Positions 42,467 to 50,767 of a DNA stretch of 64,000 bases are shown here, one piece after another; position 1 is the first letter of the stretch; every line of letters begins with the position of its first letter. Under the pieces are notes generated by a model. It ran no database searches and had not been told where the DNA came from. It saw nothing but the letters and a program-made list of their open reading frames with translations. The stretch is from JAXGOI01 sp040767605 (GTDB lineage Bacteria; Bacillota; Dehalobacteriia; UBA4068): assembly GCA_040767605.1 (NCBI GenBank), contig JAXGOI010000001.1:1793662-1857661 (forward strand). Direction: 5' to 3'. The translations under genes and the position numbers were made by a program.

Positions 42467-44931
42467 ATTATCTTCAAGGTAAAAAGTGCATGGTATGGTC
42501 TTTCATGGGCAATGCCCGTATGTATGAGGCACTAAGAGATTATGGTGACCGTTTAGATACAGTAGGCATTTTCACTTTTGAAGTAGATATTACAGGAACA
42601 ATAACTGAAACAGGAACAAGTATTTCAAGTATGCTACCTTATATTAATAGATGGCCACATATTAGATGGCTCTTAACTATTATGAATCACGGTACAGCAT
42701 CAATTTTTACAGCTCTTAGAAATAATACTAATGGAGCAAAAGACAAGTTTTTAACTGAGATTATACGTATTATGAATAAATACCCTTGGTGTGACGGAGT
42801 TGATATTGATTTAGAACGTGGCGGCGGATATGAAAATAAAGATGCTGCCAATATTCTATTTCGTGATATTTATAATACTGTTAAAGCTTATAATTCATCA
42901 AAACTAGTTAATATTTGCTTACCAGGAATGACAAGTGTAGGGGGTTCTGTTGGTGGCGAGAACTGGTGTGTTTATGAGGACTTAGATCCGTATTGTGATA
43001 CTGCAGCCATTATGAGTTATGGTATGGCATGGGCAGGCTCTGCTCCTGGCCCTGTGTCCCCTAGGGATTGGCTAGAAGGCATCTATAATTATGCATCTAA
43101 GGTTATGACACCAGAAAAGATATTTTTAGGACTACCTGCATATGGTTGGAACTGGCGAATTCATGATTCACCTGCAAATCTAGGTAATGTTTATCGTGGA
43201 ATTTCTAATACCTATTATGCGGCACAGCTTTGGATGACTGGAGGATATAATTTTACAGACGATGGTCCACCACAACCTATGATTCCAATTATCGCTTATT
43301 GGGATGATTATGATAAAGTGCCATGGGCTTTACCCCATGTATACGATTATATGGAAGGGCCAGATGCAACAGGTAGAACATATCCCCTCCTTGGAGAAAG
43401 TTATAACCGACGTAGATATTTAACTGCTTATAGTAAAGAGCAAGAAGTAGAATTTGGTACGGTCTATATTGACCGTGATGGGGCAAACCCTGATACCTAT
43501 TCAGAAGGAGTCATTCTATCCTCTAGCTCAGCAACCTTTGGTGAAGATGGTGAGGCTGAATATGAATTTAATATCACTAGCTCTGGAACATATGATGTGG
43601 CTGTTCGCATCTTATTTCCCTTTTGGGATAAGAATAGCATCAATATATCCCTTGATGGAGTAAGTAAAAATTTTACTGAAAGTAGATTATGGTGGCCATA
43701 TTGGCGTTCTACCTGTTGGCTCTCTTTATCATCTAGTGTCTTTCTTTCAGCTGGTACGCATACTGTGAGCATAACTACTGAAGTTCCTGGAGTAGTGTTT
43801 TATGGTTTTCGTGTCTGCTCAAATTTTAAAGAACAGCCCTCTGCTGGTGAGGCTGAGTTTACCTTATCACCTAGAAAGTTTAAGGACGTTACTGGAGTAA
43901 TGGCTGAGCCAAATAGAGGGTTTAGATTAACTACAGAAGTTCTTCGAAGAAAACCAGATTCAGCACTTGTTTGGTATGAAGATTTTAGAGACCCTAATCC
44001 ACTCCTTCCTAGCTATTGGAAAACATTAAATGGTGATTGGAGTGTATGGAAGAACCCTAATGATACTTCAAATAGGCCTTATTCTCAGCTTGATGGTTAT
44101 GGACAACTTGCATGGAATTACACTAACTTCTCTGATATTCACCTAAGAGCTAGAATAGCTTTTACTGAAGAATCTAATGGAAAGGCAGGGATATTTTGTG
44201 GTGATGTTTTCTGTTGTTTAAATTATAATACTCAGCGAATCGAGCTATATAAAGGATCATCCCTACTTGCTAGTTATAATACGGAAATAGCAAAAACGCC
44301 AACATCAGAACTTCGCTCTAACCCAAGGATGTATACCATCGAAATGAGGATACGAGGTAATAGAGTTAGAGTTTATTCAGGAGCAAGTAATACCCTTCGT
44401 TTCACAGCAAACCTTAGTAGTTTTACTGGAGGTTATGCTGGAGTTCGCTCTGATGGTCGAATTCTTTCTGAACTATTAAGAATGGGCGATTCATGGACTT
44501 ATGAACCATATGAAAGATTTGATGTGGTATTTCCAGATGGGAGTAAAACTGAGTATGGAAGACTTAATAGAACTGGTGTAACTTGGGATAATGAGTTTCA
44601 AGTTTTTACTGTTAATAGTGATGTAGAAGAATCTGCAACGAGAAGTGAAGACATTTCTATGGACTATGACTTTTTCCATTCAGATCTTTTACCCCTTAGC
44701 TGTGGAAATGATTATACAGTAAAGGTTATTCCAAAGGATATCAATATTTGGTTATCAAGACTTTTCCTTGGTGATGCTGATGGATTTTCTATTCTCTATT
44801 ATCAAGATGTAGATAGTCTTGTTTACTGGTCAAACGAAGCGGCTTATAGGTGGAAACTTAGAGGAATTGCCATCTGGTCTTTAGGTCAAGAGGATATGAG
44901 GATTTGGGAGGCACTCCCTAAACAAATATAA
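42463..44931 (+). CDS. Tail protein with GH18 glycosidase domain
   Basis: An 822-residue protein. Residues ~1-300 form a glycoside hydrolase 18 barrel: CDGVDIDLERGG (near 110) fits DGxDxDxE with catalytic Glu, and AIMSYGMAWAG and FLGLPAYGWNW are also family-like. A carbohydrate-binding domain (CBM6/35-like) follows at ~330-460 (YEFNITSSGTYDVAVRILF), then a LamG-like beta domain at ~500-690. It likely binds or cuts cell-wall or capsule polysaccharide during adsorption. Confidence 0.85.
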   Translation: MNYLQGKKCMVWSFMGNARMYEALRDYGDRLDTVGIFTFEVDITGTITETGTSISSMLPYINRWPHIRWLLTIMNHGTASIFTALRNNTNGAKDKFLTEIIRIMNKYPWCDGVDIDLERGGGYENKDAANILFRDIYNTVKAYNSSKLVNICLPGMTSVGGSVGGENWCVYEDLDPYCDTAAIMSYGMAWAGSAPGPVSPRDWLEGIYNYASKVMTPEKIFLGLPAYGWNWRIHDSPANLGNVYRGISNTYYAAQLWMTGGYNFTDDGPPQPMIPIIAYWDDYDKVPWALPHVYDYMEGPDATGRTYPLLGESYNRRRYLTAYSKEQEVEFGTVYIDRDGANPDTYSEGVILSSSSATFGEDGEAEYEFNITSSGTYDVAVRILFPFWDKNSINISLDGVSKNFTESRLWWPYWRSTCWLSLSSSVFLSAGTHTVSITTEVPGVVFYGFRVCSNFKEQPSAGEAEFTLSPRKFKDVTGVMAEPNRGFRLTTEVLRRKPDSALVWYEDFRDPNPLLPSYWKTLNGDWSVWKNPNDTSNRPYSQLDGYGQLAWNYTNFSDIHLRARIAFTEESNGKAGIFCGDVFCCLNYNTQRIELYKGSSLLASYNTEIAKTPTSELRSNPRMYTIEMRIRGNRVRVYSGASNTLRFTANLSSFTGGYAGVRSDGRILSELLRMGDSWTYEPYERFDVVFPDGSKTEYGRLNRTGVTWDNEFQVFTVNSDVEESATRSEDISMDYDFFHSDLLPLSCGNDYTVKVIPKDINIWLSRLFLGDADGFSILYYQDVDSLVYWSNEAAYRWKLRGIAIWSLGQEDMRIWEALPKQI

Positions 44932-44947
44932 CAATAAATATATATTT

Positions 44948-44983
44948 AGGAGTATTTGCAAGTTCTGCAGATGCTCCTTTTTT
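44948..44983 (+). terminator. Intrinsic terminator after the tail genes
   Basis: AGGAGTATTTGCA (44948-44960) pairs with TGCAGATGCTCCT (44966-44978), 13 pairs with two wobbles, then TTTTT. Confidence 0.85.
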
Positions 44984-45015
44984 ATGTGCAAAATTATTTT
45001 TAGGAGGTCGTATGT

Positions 45016-45423
45016 ATGAAGGAAATTTGGAACTGGGTACAAGTTGCTCTCACAGCCCTCGGTGGCTTTTTAGGCTGGTTTCTAGGAGGTTTTGATGGGT
45101 TTTTATATGCTTTAGTTGCTTTGATGGTGGCTGATTATATCACTGGGGTTATGTGTGCCATTGTAGATAAAACTCTATCCAGCGAAGTTGGATTTAGAGG
45201 GATATTTAAGAAGGTGCTCATCTTTGTTTTAGTTGGGATTGGCCATATCATCGATACAAACCTTATTGGGGACGGAAATGTGCTTAGGACTGCTATTATC
45301 TTTTTCTACTGTTCTAATGAGGGTGTTTCCATGCTTGAAAATGCTTCTAGGCTTGGACTTCCAATACCAGAGAAATTAAAAGATGTCTTAGCCCAGCTAC
45401 ACAATAAAGGGGGAAATAATTAA
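45016..45423 (+). CDS. Phage holin, Cph1/phi-LC3-like (holin_4 type)
   Basis: A 135-residue membrane protein with about three hydrophobic helices (ALGGFLGWFLGG; LYALVALMVADYITGVMCAI; VLIFVLVGIGHIID) and the family phrase SEVGFRGIFKK. It permeabilises the membrane to release the amidase. It shares its last base region with the amidase start. AGGAGG lies upstream. Confidence 0.92.
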   Translation: MKEIWNWVQVALTALGGFLGWFLGGFDGFLYALVALMVADYITGVMCAIVDKTLSSEVGFRGIFKKVLIFVLVGIGHIIDTNLIGDGNVLRTAIIFFYCSNEGVSMLENASRLGLPIPEKLKDVLAQLHNKGGNN

Positions 45424-46136
45424 TGAATTTAAGAAAACTTATTTTTACTAATAATGCATGTTATAAAGCTGGAAGAAAGATTAAGCCTAAAGGAATTATG
45501 GTTCATTCTACTGGTGCAAACAATCCTAACCTTAGAAGGTATGTGGGTCCAGATGATGGGCTACTTGGTAAAAATCAATATAATAATCATTGGAATCAAG
45601 ATAGACCAGATGGCAGGCAAGTCTGCGTTCATGCCTTTATTGGCAAGCTTAAGGATGGGTCTATCGCCACTTATCAAACCCTGCCTTGGGATCATAGAGG
45701 ATGGCATGCAGGTGGTGATGCTAACAATACGCATATAGGTTTTGAAATCTGTGAAGATAATCATACTGATGCTACCTACTTTAATAAGGTTTATAAAGAA
45801 GCTGTCGAACTATGTGTGCATCTTTGCAAGCTCTATAATCTTACTGAAAAAGATATCATTGGTCACTATGAAGGACATCAAAAAGGAATAGCTAGTAACC
45901 ACAGCGATCCTAGAAATTGGTTTCCAAAGCACGGTAAAAGTATGGATGCTTTTAGGGCAGATGTTAAAGCAACACTATGTTGCAAAAATGATTCAAAAAA
46001 GACACCTGAATCACCTTCTTCTACTAAACTGTATAGAGTTCAAGTAGGAGCATATGCTGTTAAAGCTAATGCAGACAAGCAACTGGCAAAAGCTAAAAAA
46101 GCTGGCTTTACTGATGCCTTTATAAAATATGATTGA
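45423..46136 (+). CDS. N-acetylmuramoyl-L-alanine amidase endolysin with SPOR domain
   Basis: A 237-residue endolysin. The Amidase_2 domain (residues ~15-180) has GIMVHSTGANN, WDHRGWHAGG and HYEGHQKGIASNHSDP, supplying the zinc ligands; it cleaves the bond between muramic acid and L-alanine. A C-terminal SPOR-type domain (LYRVQVGAYAVKANADKQL near 200-218) binds peptidoglycan. It is directly coupled to the holin. No signal peptide, as expected for a holin-dependent enzyme. Confidence 0.93.
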   Translation: MNLRKLIFTNNACYKAGRKIKPKGIMVHSTGANNPNLRRYVGPDDGLLGKNQYNNHWNQDRPDGRQVCVHAFIGKLKDGSIATYQTLPWDHRGWHAGGDANNTHIGFEICEDNHTDATYFNKVYKEAVELCVHLCKLYNLTEKDIIGHYEGHQKGIASNHSDPRNWFPKHGKSMDAFRADVKATLCCKNDSKKTPESPSSTKLYRVQVGAYAVKANADKQLAKAKKAGFTDAFIKYD

Positions 46137-46149
46137 GAAGTTAGATATA

Positions 46150-46183
46150 GCCTGTGGGAATTATTCCTGCAGGCACTTTTTTT
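46150..46183 (+). terminator. Intrinsic terminator after the lysis genes
   Basis: GCCTGTGGGAA (46150-46160) pairs with TTCCTGCAGGC (46164-46174), then a T-run ending near 46183. Confidence 0.85.
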
Positions 46184-46211
46184 ATGCACATTTTTAAATA
46201 TATTTTATAAA

Positions 46212-46250
46212 ACCTCAACTTATAGCTCTTCCTGTGGCTATTAAGTAGGA
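46212..46250 (+). repeat. Dispersed phage repeat, copy 3
   Basis: CTCAACTTATAGCTCTTCC followed by TGTGGCTATTAAGTAGGAGG. It shares 15 exact bases with copy 2 (11475-11513). Here the end supplies the AGGAGG ribosome site of the next gene. Confidence 0.7.
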
Positions 46251-46261
46251 GGTAATGCTAT

Positions 46262-46498
46262 ATGAAACAAACGGAGAACAAAAATGTACAACAGATAACA
46301 GAGGAAACTTTTGAGAGTAACGATCTAAAAAGAAGAATGTCTGAAGAACAAATACAGCGTGAATTTAATTATATCCAGGCTGAAAACATCTTAAAAAAGA
46401 TGCTTGAAAAGGGACTAATTAATGAGGTCGAATTTGACAGAATCACAGAGCTAAATCGTAAAACTTTCTCACCATTTTTAGCGAAGGTAATGCCCTAA
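46262..46498 (+). CDS. SHOCT-like small protein of the recombinase module
   Basis: A 78-residue protein; the middle (QREFNYIQAENILKKMLEKG then LINEVEFDRI) resembles a SHOCT oligomerisation helix pair. Small proteins like this commonly precede phage serine recombinases in Clostridia and may act as accessory or directionality factors. AGTAGGAGG precedes the ATG, within dispersed repeat copy 3. Confidence 0.65.
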   Translation: MKQTENKNVQQITEETFESNDLKRRMSEEQIQREFNYIQAENILKKMLEKGLINEVEFDRITELNRKTFSPFLAKVMP

Positions 46499-46559
46499 AG
46501 ACGTTGATATATAAGTGTTTTAACGGTAATATGTGACCTACAAAAAAGGGGGTGAGACA

Positions 46560-48119
46560 ATGAGAAAGATAACAAAAATAGAAGCAAACAGACCTGATCC
46601 TTTTAGTGTGCCAAAAATGCGAGTAGCAGCTTATTGCAGAGTTTCTACAGATAGTGATGAACAACTTGAAAGCCTGCATGCTCAAAAGAGTCACTATGAA
46701 AATTATATAAAAGCAAACTCAGAATGGGAGTATGTAGGTATTTACTATGATGAAGGCATTAGTGGCACAAAGAAAGAGAACAGACAAGGTCTTCAAAGGA
46801 TGATGTCTGATTGTGAAAATAAAAAGATAGACTTAATCGTTACAAAATCAATTAGTAGATTTGCTAGAAATACTACTGACTGCTTAGAAATGGTAAGAAG
46901 GTTGATAGAGCTTGGAGTGTTTATCTACTTTGAAAAAGAAAATATAAATACTAAATCCATGGAAAGTGAATTAATGTTATCAGTTTTAAGTAGTCTAGCA
47001 GAAAGTGAGTCAATCTCAATTTCAGAAAACAACAAGTGGGCTATTCAAAAAAGGTTTCAAAATGGCACTTTTAAGATTTCATATCCACCATATGGGTACG
47101 AGAACATAGATGGGAAAATGGTTATAAATCATGAACAAGCTAAGATAGTTAAATATATTTTTAGTGAAGCTTTAGCTGGAAAAGGAACTCAAAAAATAGC
47201 AGATGATTTAAATAATAAAAGAATTCCTTCTAAAAGAAGAGCTGGTTGGACAGCCACTACAATTAGAGGAATTCTTAAAAATGAAAAATATACTGGTGAT
47301 GTTATCTTACAAAAAACGTATACAGATAGCAAATTTAATAGGCATATAAACAATGGAGAAAAGAATAAATACTTTATTCAAAATCACCATGAGCCAATAA
47401 TTAGCCACAAGGAATTTGAAACTGTAGCAAGGGTTATAGAACAAAGAGCCAAAGAAAAAGGCATAGAACAAAGAAACAGTAAATATCAAAATAGATATCC
47501 CTTTACTAGCAAAATTATCTGTTCGGAGTGTGGCAGCACATTTAAGAGGAGAATTCATTCTTCTGGAAAAAGGAAATATGTAGCTTGGTGTTGCACAAAG
47601 CATTTAGAAGATATATCAGAATGTTCAATGAAGTTTATCCGAGATGAAGATATAAAGATGGCTTTTGTAACCATGATAAACAAACTTATCTTTGGAAAGG
47701 ATTTTATATTAAAACCTCTCTTAGAAGGTCTTCGACTCATGAGTAAGTCAGATAATATTTCTAAAATTGAAGCTTTAGAAAAAGAGATAGATGACAATAC
47801 AAGTCAGAAAGAATTGCTGGTAAAGCTTATGGCAAAAGGATACTTAGAGCCAGCACTTTATAATAGAGAAAAGAATGAACTTCTGATGAAAAAAGAAAAG
47901 CTTACAGAGCAAAGAGATGCATTAATTGATGACTTGAACAGCGAATTATCAAAAGGGCAGGAAGTAAATAATTTAATTAAGTATGTAAACAAGGCAGGGT
48001 CATTAAAAGAATTTGATGATGAAGCCTTTGATAATCATGTAGAAGAAATAATAGTTTTTTCAAGGCAGGAGATTGGCTTTGTTTTAAAGAGTGGAATTAC
48101 CCTTAGGGAAAGGATGTGA
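46560..48119 (+). CDS. Large serine recombinase 1
   Basis: A 519-residue site-specific recombinase. The catalytic domain has RVAAYCRVSTDSDEQ (nucleophile Ser in RVS, near residue 29), YDEGISGT and SISRFARNTTD. A recombinase domain (SYPPYGYENIDGKMVINHEQ) follows, then a zinc ribbon (CSECGSTFKRR near 323 with WCC) and a coiled coil near 410-470. It would integrate or excise the phage. GGGGTGAG precedes the ATG at 46560. Its stop overlaps the next start. Confidence 0.92.
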   Translation: MRKITKIEANRPDPFSVPKMRVAAYCRVSTDSDEQLESLHAQKSHYENYIKANSEWEYVGIYYDEGISGTKKENRQGLQRMMSDCENKKIDLIVTKSISRFARNTTDCLEMVRRLIELGVFIYFEKENINTKSMESELMLSVLSSLAESESISISENNKWAIQKRFQNGTFKISYPPYGYENIDGKMVINHEQAKIVKYIFSEALAGKGTQKIADDLNNKRIPSKRRAGWTATTIRGILKNEKYTGDVILQKTYTDSKFNRHINNGEKNKYFIQNHHEPIISHKEFETVARVIEQRAKEKGIEQRNSKYQNRYPFTSKIICSECGSTFKRRIHSSGKRKYVAWCCTKHLEDISECSMKFIRDEDIKMAFVTMINKLIFGKDFILKPLLEGLRLMSKSDNISKIEALEKEIDDNTSQKELLVKLMAKGYLEPALYNREKNELLMKKEKLTEQRDALIDDLNSELSKGQEVNNLIKYVNKAGSLKEFDDEAFDNHVEEIIVFSRQEIGFVLKSGITLRERM

Positions 48120-48553
48120 GTGAAGTGGGGCATGTACCATATGGCTATAAAATAATTGATGGCTCTGCCCATATATTTGAGGGAGAAGCCGAAAAGGTTA
48201 GAAGGTTATTTGAAAATTACTTATCAGGACTTTCCTTAACAAAGGCAGCGAAGGAAGCTGGAATAAATTCTTACCATGGAACTGTTGGAAGAATGCTTAG
48301 AAACAAACGCTATTTAGGAGACGATTATTATCCTTCTATTATAGATAAATCAGTTTTCGACAAGGCAGAAATAGAAAGAAATAAAAGAGCGAAAAAACTA
48401 GGTAGAATTTTTGAACCTAAAGAAGAGAAAAAAGTTTCAGCTATAACTGAATTTACTATAGGTGAAATAAAAAAGGAGTATCCTGATCCATTTACTCAAG
48501 CTGAATATGTATACAGTTTAATTAGAGAGAAGGAGGTGCAAGATGGCAGTTAA
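48116..48553 (+). CDS. Recombinase-domain protein lacking a catalytic domain
   Basis: A 145-residue protein starting with GTG. It carries the recombinase DNA-binding domain (VPYGYKIIDGSAHIFEGEAE; GRMLRNKRYLGDDYYP) but no serine catalytic domain and no zinc ribbon. It overlaps both neighbouring recombinases (4 and 11 bases), so it is a designed part of a three-gene module rather than debris, perhaps helping recognise att sites or acting as an excision factor. Confidence 0.75.
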   Translation: MSEVGHVPYGYKIIDGSAHIFEGEAEKVRRLFENYLSGLSLTKAAKEAGINSYHGTVGRMLRNKRYLGDDYYPSIIDKSVFDKAEIERNKRAKKLGRIFEPKEEKKVSAITEFTIGEIKKEYPDPFTQAEYVYSLIREKEVQDGS

Positions 48554-50111
48554 TAAAAATGTTGTTATCATTCCTGCCGTAAGGCGTGCTGGAAATAGTG
48601 AAAATAAAGATGAAATACCAAAATTACGAGTAGCTGCATATTGCCGAGTTTCAACAGAGAGTGAAGAGCAAGCCAGTAGCTATGATGTACAGATAGAACA
48701 CTATACAGATTTTATTAAAAAGAATAATGAATGGACATTTGCAGGTATTTTTGCTGATGATGGTATAAGTGGAACTAACACTAAAAAACGAGATGAATTT
48801 AATAAAATGGTTGATGAGTGTATGGCAGGCAAGATCGACATGATAATTACAAAGTCAATAAGTAGATTTGCAAGAAACACATTAGATTGTCTCCACTATA
48901 TTAGAAAGCTTAAGGAGAAAAATGTAGCTGTTTATTTTGAAAAGGAGAATATCAATACACTGGATGCCAAGGGAGAAATCATGATAACCATTATGGCTTC
49001 CTTGGCACAACAGGAAAGTCAATCCTTAAGTCAGAATGTTAAGCTTGGATATCAGTACAGATACCAGCAAGGTCAAGTTATGGTTAACTGCTCTAGATTT
49101 TTAGGATATACCAAAGACGAAAACAAGAAGCTAGTCATAGTTCCTGAAGAGGCAGAAATCATTAAAAGAATTTATAGGGAATATCTTGAAGGCTCTTCTA
49201 TGGACAAGATTAAAAAAGGTTTAGAAGCTGATGGAGTTCTTACAGGAGCTGGTGGAAAGAGGTGGCATACCAGCTCCATTAGAAAAATATTAAGTAATGA
49301 AAAATATATGGGAGATGCACTTTTGCAAAAAACCTACACAGTAGATTTTCTTACAAAGAAGAGGGTTAAGAATAACGGGATTGTTCCTCAGTATTATGTG
49401 GAGAATAATCACGAGGCTATAATACCACGTGAGATTTTCATGCAAGTCCAAGAGGAGCTAGCCCGCCGAAGTAGAGGACATATAGGTGCAAGCGGAAAAA
49501 GAAGAAACTTTAGTTCCAACCATGCTTTTGCTCAGATTGTGTTTTGTGGCCAGTGCGGAGAAATATTTAGGAGAGTCCACTGGAATAATCGAGGGAAAAA
49601 ATCAATTGTATGGCGATGTGTTAGTAGGCTTGAAAGTACAGGACTAACCTGTAAAGCTAGGACTGTGCCAGAGGAGATACTATGCTCTACAATAGTTGAA
49701 GCAGTTAATAAATTACTTGCTCAAAAAGATGAATTTTTACCTCTACTAAAGAAAAATATAGAAACAGTCATAACTAAAAATAGTAATGAAGAAGTAGTAG
49801 AAATAGATAAAAGGATGGAAGAGCTACAGAATGAGCTACTAAAGCGAGCCAATTCAAAAGAAAATTATAATGACATAGCTGATGAGATTTATAAGCTGAG
49901 AGAAGATAGGCATAGGGTTCTGATAGATCAAGCTGAAAGAAAAGGATCTAAGCAAAAACTGGAGGAAATGGAGAGCTTTATAAATGAACAATCATCTTCA
50001 TTAGAAGAGTATGATGAAAAGTTAGTAAGAATGTTGATTGATAAAGTAACGGTTTATGATAATAAGCTTAGAGTAGAGTTTAAATCAGGTGCAGAAATAG
50101 ATGTAGAATAA
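48543..50111 (+). CDS. Large serine recombinase 2
   Basis: A 522-residue paralog of recombinase 1: RVAAYCRVSTESEEQ (Ser near residue 38), DDGISGTNTKKR, SISRFARNTLDC, recombinase domain (LGYTKDENKKLVIVPEEAE), zinc ribbon CGQCGEIFRR near 338 and a C-terminal coiled coil. Sequence differences from recombinase 1 are large, so the two may act together or on different sites. It is the last phage gene before a long hairpin. Confidence 0.92.
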   Translation: MAVNKNVVIIPAVRRAGNSENKDEIPKLRVAAYCRVSTESEEQASSYDVQIEHYTDFIKKNNEWTFAGIFADDGISGTNTKKRDEFNKMVDECMAGKIDMIITKSISRFARNTLDCLHYIRKLKEKNVAVYFEKENINTLDAKGEIMITIMASLAQQESQSLSQNVKLGYQYRYQQGQVMVNCSRFLGYTKDENKKLVIVPEEAEIIKRIYREYLEGSSMDKIKKGLEADGVLTGAGGKRWHTSSIRKILSNEKYMGDALLQKTYTVDFLTKKRVKNNGIVPQYYVENNHEAIIPREIFMQVQEELARRSRGHIGASGKRRNFSSNHAFAQIVFCGQCGEIFRRVHWNNRGKKSIVWRCVSRLESTGLTCKARTVPEEILCSTIVEAVNKLLAQKDEFLPLLKKNIETVITKNSNEEVVEIDKRMEELQNELLKRANSKENYNDIADEIYKLREDRHRVLIDQAERKGSKQKLEEMESFINEQSSSLEEYDEKLVRMLIDKVTVYDNKLRVEFKSGAEIDVE

Positions 50112-50158
50112 AATATACAACTACCCTTACAGGCCTCATTGCCTAAGTGAATTTAACG

Positions 50159-50206
50159 ACACTAAATTAGTAATTAGTATTGACTAACTACTAATTTAGT
50201 GTTATT
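50159..50206. terminator. Bidirectional hairpin after the recombinases
   Basis: ACACTAAATTAGTA (50159-50172) pairs perfectly with TACTAATTTAGTGT (50189-50202), 14 base pairs, with T-rich 3' flank. It ends the recombinase operon and could lie near an attachment site. Confidence 0.75.
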
Positions 50207-50242
50207 CTTTATTCAAGATTTTGCCAGAAAGGTCGTGAATAT

Positions 50243-50767
50243 ATGAGCAAAAAGGTAAGCTTTTTAGTAGATGAAGATGTCTATGAAAAATTTTGTCTTG
50301 CCATGAGCATTTCTAAAGATTCTGAAGAAGAAGCCTTTGAAATGTGTATGAGATGGTATATTGCTAAGATTTTTGAAAGGGCTTCTCATGAATATAATCC
50401 TAAGGCGGTATCCAAATCTTCTGAGGGGACCAATGATTATTATGGAAAGGCAATCAGACGTATTCCAGTATGGGCAATAAAGACAGAACAGTATAATCAT
50501 AAAATTATAAAAGCATATTTTACTGCTGTTGATATAGCAGGTGCGGCTACTATTACAATGATGGAACGTCTATGCAGTGATAAAGAACACCCTGAGTTAT
50601 TTGTACCTACCTTTAAAAACAACTATTCACAGATGAAAATTGATGGACCTAAAAGTCATGGAAAAGTGTTTGAAGATGATGGAGAGAACGTATGGCTTTG
50701 GAGTGAAATAGAGGATACTTTACTGAAGTATAAATCAAGTTTTTATAGTGGGGGGAGGCAATCATGA
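50243..50767 (+). CDS. Ribbon-helix-helix-like partner of the DUF262 protein
   Basis: A 174-residue protein. The start (KKVSFLVDEDVYEKFCLAM) looks like a ribbon-helix-helix DNA-binding domain; the remainder (IPVWAIKTEQYNHKIIKAYF) is unassigned. It overlaps the DUF262 gene by 4 bases (ATGA), so the two are coupled. It probably serves as antitoxin or regulator, or as a specificity factor. Confidence 0.6.
   Translation: MSKKVSFLVDEDVYEKFCLAMSISKDSEEEAFEMCMRWYIAKIFERASHEYNPKAVSKSSEGTNDYYGKAIRRIPVWAIKTEQYNHKIIKAYFTAVDIAGAATITMMERLCSDKEHPELFVPTFKNNYSQMKIDGPKSHGKVFEDDGENVWLWSEIEDTLLKYKSSFYSGGRQS

Larger units (their letters stand above)
5181..50206. mobile_element. Siphovirus-type prophage (approximate limits)
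   Basis: A full temperate phage gene order runs left to right: regulator, replication, HNH/terS, terL, portal, protease, capsid, connectors, tail, holin, amidase, serine recombinases. Limits are set at the double terminator on the left and the long hairpin after the last recombinase on the right. I did not find attL/attR repeats, so both ends are uncertain and the flanking ImmA or DUF262 genes could belong to it. From memory, the content resembles the resistance-carrying phage group that includes streptococcal Phi-m46.1. Confidence 0.6.

Noticed and set aside
5181..50206. attL/attR direct repeats of the prophage
   Set aside because: No convincing long repeat pair was found by eye; serine-recombinase core repeats can be only a few bases, so absence is not informative.
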